A stretch of DNA of 64,000 nt from DAOUJW01 sp965218945 (GTDB lineage: Bacteria > Chloroflexota > Dehalococcoidia > Lucifugimonadales > UBA2985). Position numbers and translations under genes: made by a program. This document shows, piece by piece, positions 62,609-64,000 of this stretch. Numbering within the stretch: the stretch's first letter is position 1; each line of letters starts with the position of its first letter. A model generated the notes under the pieces. It had not been told where the DNA came from. It made no database searches and saw only the letters and a program-made list of their open reading frames with translations. The stretch covers positions 2,294,001-2,358,000 of the forward strand of contig OZ244718.1 in NCBI GenBank assembly GCA_965218945.1, in the 5' to 3' direction.

Positions 62609-63262
62609 ATGGCCCCATACTATCCCGTATACCTGGATGTCAAGGATCGACTGTGCGTGATCATCGGCGGCGGTCCAATAGGCGAGGGCAAGATAGCCTC
62701 ACTTCTGGAGTGCGGCGCCAACATCCGGATGATATGTCCTGATGTCACGGAAGACGTTCAGGATATGGCCGATACCGGCGTAATCCACTTGGAGAAGCGC
62801 GTATACGAAGAAGGAGACCTGGAGGGAGCCTTCGTTGTTATAGCGGCCACCAACGACAACACTGTCAATCGCAGGATAGCCGATGAGGCCGAGAGTCTCG
62901 GGGTGCTGCTAAACGTAGCCGATGTTACCCACCTGTGTAACTTTATCGCACCATCCGTTGTCAGAAAGGGAGAGGTTACGGTAGCTATATCCACCGCCGG
63001 CCTCAGCCCGGCACTCGCGCGGAAGCTGCGGGAGACCCTGGAGGTCAGCCACGCTCTGGACTACGCGGACATGACGCCGTTGCTTGCAGAGGTGCGCGGG
63101 GAGCTGCGAGGAGAGGGAAACGTGATTAATGCCGACCACTGGCAGGCGTGCCTTACCCAGGAACTGCTCGACCTCTTCTACAGGGACAGGGACGCGGCAA
63201 AGACCACGCTGAAAGAGGCGCTGTTGCAGGACCCGCATCTGGCGAAGGTGACTGCCGTATGA
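62609..63262 (+). CDS. Precorrin-2 dehydrogenase / sirohydrochlorin ferrochelatase
   Basis: 217 residues matching the N-terminal, Met8-like half of CysG: YPVYLDVKDRLCVIIGGGPIGEGKIASLLECGANI (NAD binding), AATNDNTVNRRIADEA, and NVADVTHLCNFIAPSVVRKGEVTVAISTAGLSPALARKLR. It makes sirohydrochlorin and siroheme from precorrin-2. The methyltransferase part is not fused. The stop overlaps hemA (ATGA). It supplies siroheme to the decarboxylase upstream. Confidence 0.93.
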   Translation: MAPYYPVYLDVKDRLCVIIGGGPIGEGKIASLLECGANIRMICPDVTEDVQDMADTGVIHLEKRVYEEGDLEGAFVVIAATNDNTVNRRIADEAESLGVLLNVADVTHLCNFIAPSVVRKGEVTVAISTAGLSPALARKLRETLEVSHALDYADMTPLLAEVRGELRGEGNVINADHWQACLTQELLDLFYRDRDAAKTTLKEALLQDPHLAKVTAV

Positions 63263-64000
63263 GGGTGTTTGCCCTTGGGCTGAGCCACAGGACAGCTCCC
63301 ATTGCGGTTAGGGAGAAGGCGGCCTTTACCAGGGCGGAGTTGCCTCATGCTCTGCAGACGCTCAACGGCGCCCTGGACAACGCCGTCATTCTATCTACGT
63401 GCAACCGCACCGAGCTGTACGCCGTCGCTCCCGAGGCGGACGGGGTGCAGGAGACTTTCACGTCCCTGCTGAGCCGCAAGACATCCCTGGCGGAAGAGGA
63501 GCTTTCGAGCTACCTGGCCTTCTACGAGCAGGAGCAGGCTGTAAGGCACCTCTTTGAAGTCGCGTCGGGCTTGGACTCCCTGATACTGGGCGAGTCCCAG
63601 GTGCTTGGTCAGGTGAGGGAGGCCTACAGCTCTGCCGTGAACCAGGGGAGCGCCAATGGGCTGATATCCAAGGTGTTCCACCACGCGCTCAGGGTGGGAA
63701 AGAGAGCCCGCCGGGAGACGCGCATCGGTGAGAATGCTCTGTCAATAAGCTCCGCGGCGGTTGAGGCGGCTCGTGACACCCTGGGCGACCTGAGCCGCAG
63801 TCAGGTAGCGGTGGTCGGCGCCGGAGAAGCCGGCAAGCTGGTCGCCAAGGCGATGAAGGACCGCGGAGTGGGCCGGATGACGGTGGTGAATCGCACCCTT
63901 GAGCGCGCCCAGGACCTGGCCCAGGAGCTTGAGGCGGAGGCCGCTCCGTTGGAGCTTCTGCCGGAGCTGCTCGGCAAGGTGGATATCGTGGTAAGCTCCA
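63259..64000 (+). CDS. hemA: Glutamyl-tRNA reductase (partial, cut by the window end)
   Basis: The first committed step of C5 tetrapyrrole synthesis: glutamyl-tRNA to glutamate-1-semialdehyde. 247 residues are seen and no stop before 64000. GLSHRTAPIAVREK, catalytic Cys48 in STCNRTELYA, GLDSLILGESQVLGQVREAY, and the NADPH motif VAVVGAGEAGKLVAKAMKDRG are present. The rest of hem genes presumably follow beyond the window. Confidence 0.95.
   Translation, partial: MRVFALGLSHRTAPIAVREKAAFTRAELPHALQTLNGALDNAVILSTCNRTELYAVAPEADGVQETFTSLLSRKTSLAEEELSSYLAFYEQEQAVRHLFEVASGLDSLILGESQVLGQVREAYSSAVNQGSANGLISKVFHHALRVGKRARRETRIGENALSISSAAVEAARDTLGDLSRSQVAVVGAGEAGKLVAKAMKDRGVGRMTVVNRTLERAQDLAQELEAEAAPLELLPELLGKVDIVVSS

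Overview
This 64 kb window is a gene-dense, moderately high-GC bacterial chromosome segment, mostly housekeeping, with short intergenic gaps and many ATGA or TGATG-type overlaps. The gene set suggests a Chloroflexota lineage of the Dehalococcoidia/SAR202 kind. This is inference from the combination of the futalosine menaquinone genes, a fused siroheme decarboxylase, short-form Gnd, an EWExWNxRRxEA membrane protein and the thrC-NIL-MoaD cluster. No rRNA or phylogenetic marker was compared.

Layout. 0-1.8 kb (-): a dual-OB-like protein followed by two DUF488 proteins. 1.9-10.7 kb (+): pyrimidine operon pyrR-pyrB-pyrC-carA-[vapB-vapC]-carB behind a PyrR-type attenuator. 10.7-16 kb (+): two tandem MFS transporters, pgi, and gnd. 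16.1-16.9 kb (-): an enoyl-CoA hydratase. 17.1-23.2 kb (+): the phosphate regulon (phoB/phoR remnant, a small zinc-ribbon gene, pstS-pstC-pstA-pstB/phoU). It has arrays of 11-bp Pho-box-like repeats but is damaged in at least five places. 23.4-26.2 kb: tRNA-Gly, a small membrane protein, selD with an in-frame UGA (Sec), and a cysteine synthase. 26.3-32 kb (+): chorismate-related genes trpA, aroH and mqnE-mqnA-mqnC-mqnD. 32-39.6 kb (-): surE, a partly duplicated membrane-protein gene, panC-panB-DUF2520, P1 peptidase, two alpha/beta hydrolases and a GlcG-like protein. 40-43.1 kb (+): an orphan gene, then cysDN preceded by a polycysteine leader peptide and terminator. 43.2-48.9 kb (-): tRNA-Sec (selC), trxA, gltX, rluD, lspA and an AAA ATPase/DUF4276 pair. 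49-52.4 kb: rimI, a CPBP protease, a tiny lipoprotein, a cyclophilin and an unknown gene. 52.7-64 kb: acnA, retropepsin-like protease, RHH protein, GNAT, thrC-NIL-MoaD, tgt, osmC. It ends with a tetrapyrrole operon (HTH regulator, siroheme decarboxylase fusion, precorrin-2 dehydrogenase, hemA running off the end).

How the parts fit. selD and selC together show that the organism inserts selenocysteine; SelD is itself the selenoprotein. Sulfur supply (cysDN, cysteine synthase, MoaD-like carrier) is probably controlled in part by cysteine-dependent attenuation at the cysD leader. trpA, aroH and the mqn genes all draw on chorismate or its products. The tetrapyrrole operon at the right edge runs from glutamyl-tRNA (gltX is also in the window) through siroheme to didecarboxysiroheme. 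Two families of short palindromic intergenic repeats are scattered through the gaps.

The points most worth a second look are the polycysteine leader ORF before cysDN, the Sec codon in selD with a nearby selC, the multiply broken Pho locus with its 11-bp box arrays, the terminators whose 3' arms double as ribosome-binding sites, and the ATPase/DUF4276 pair.
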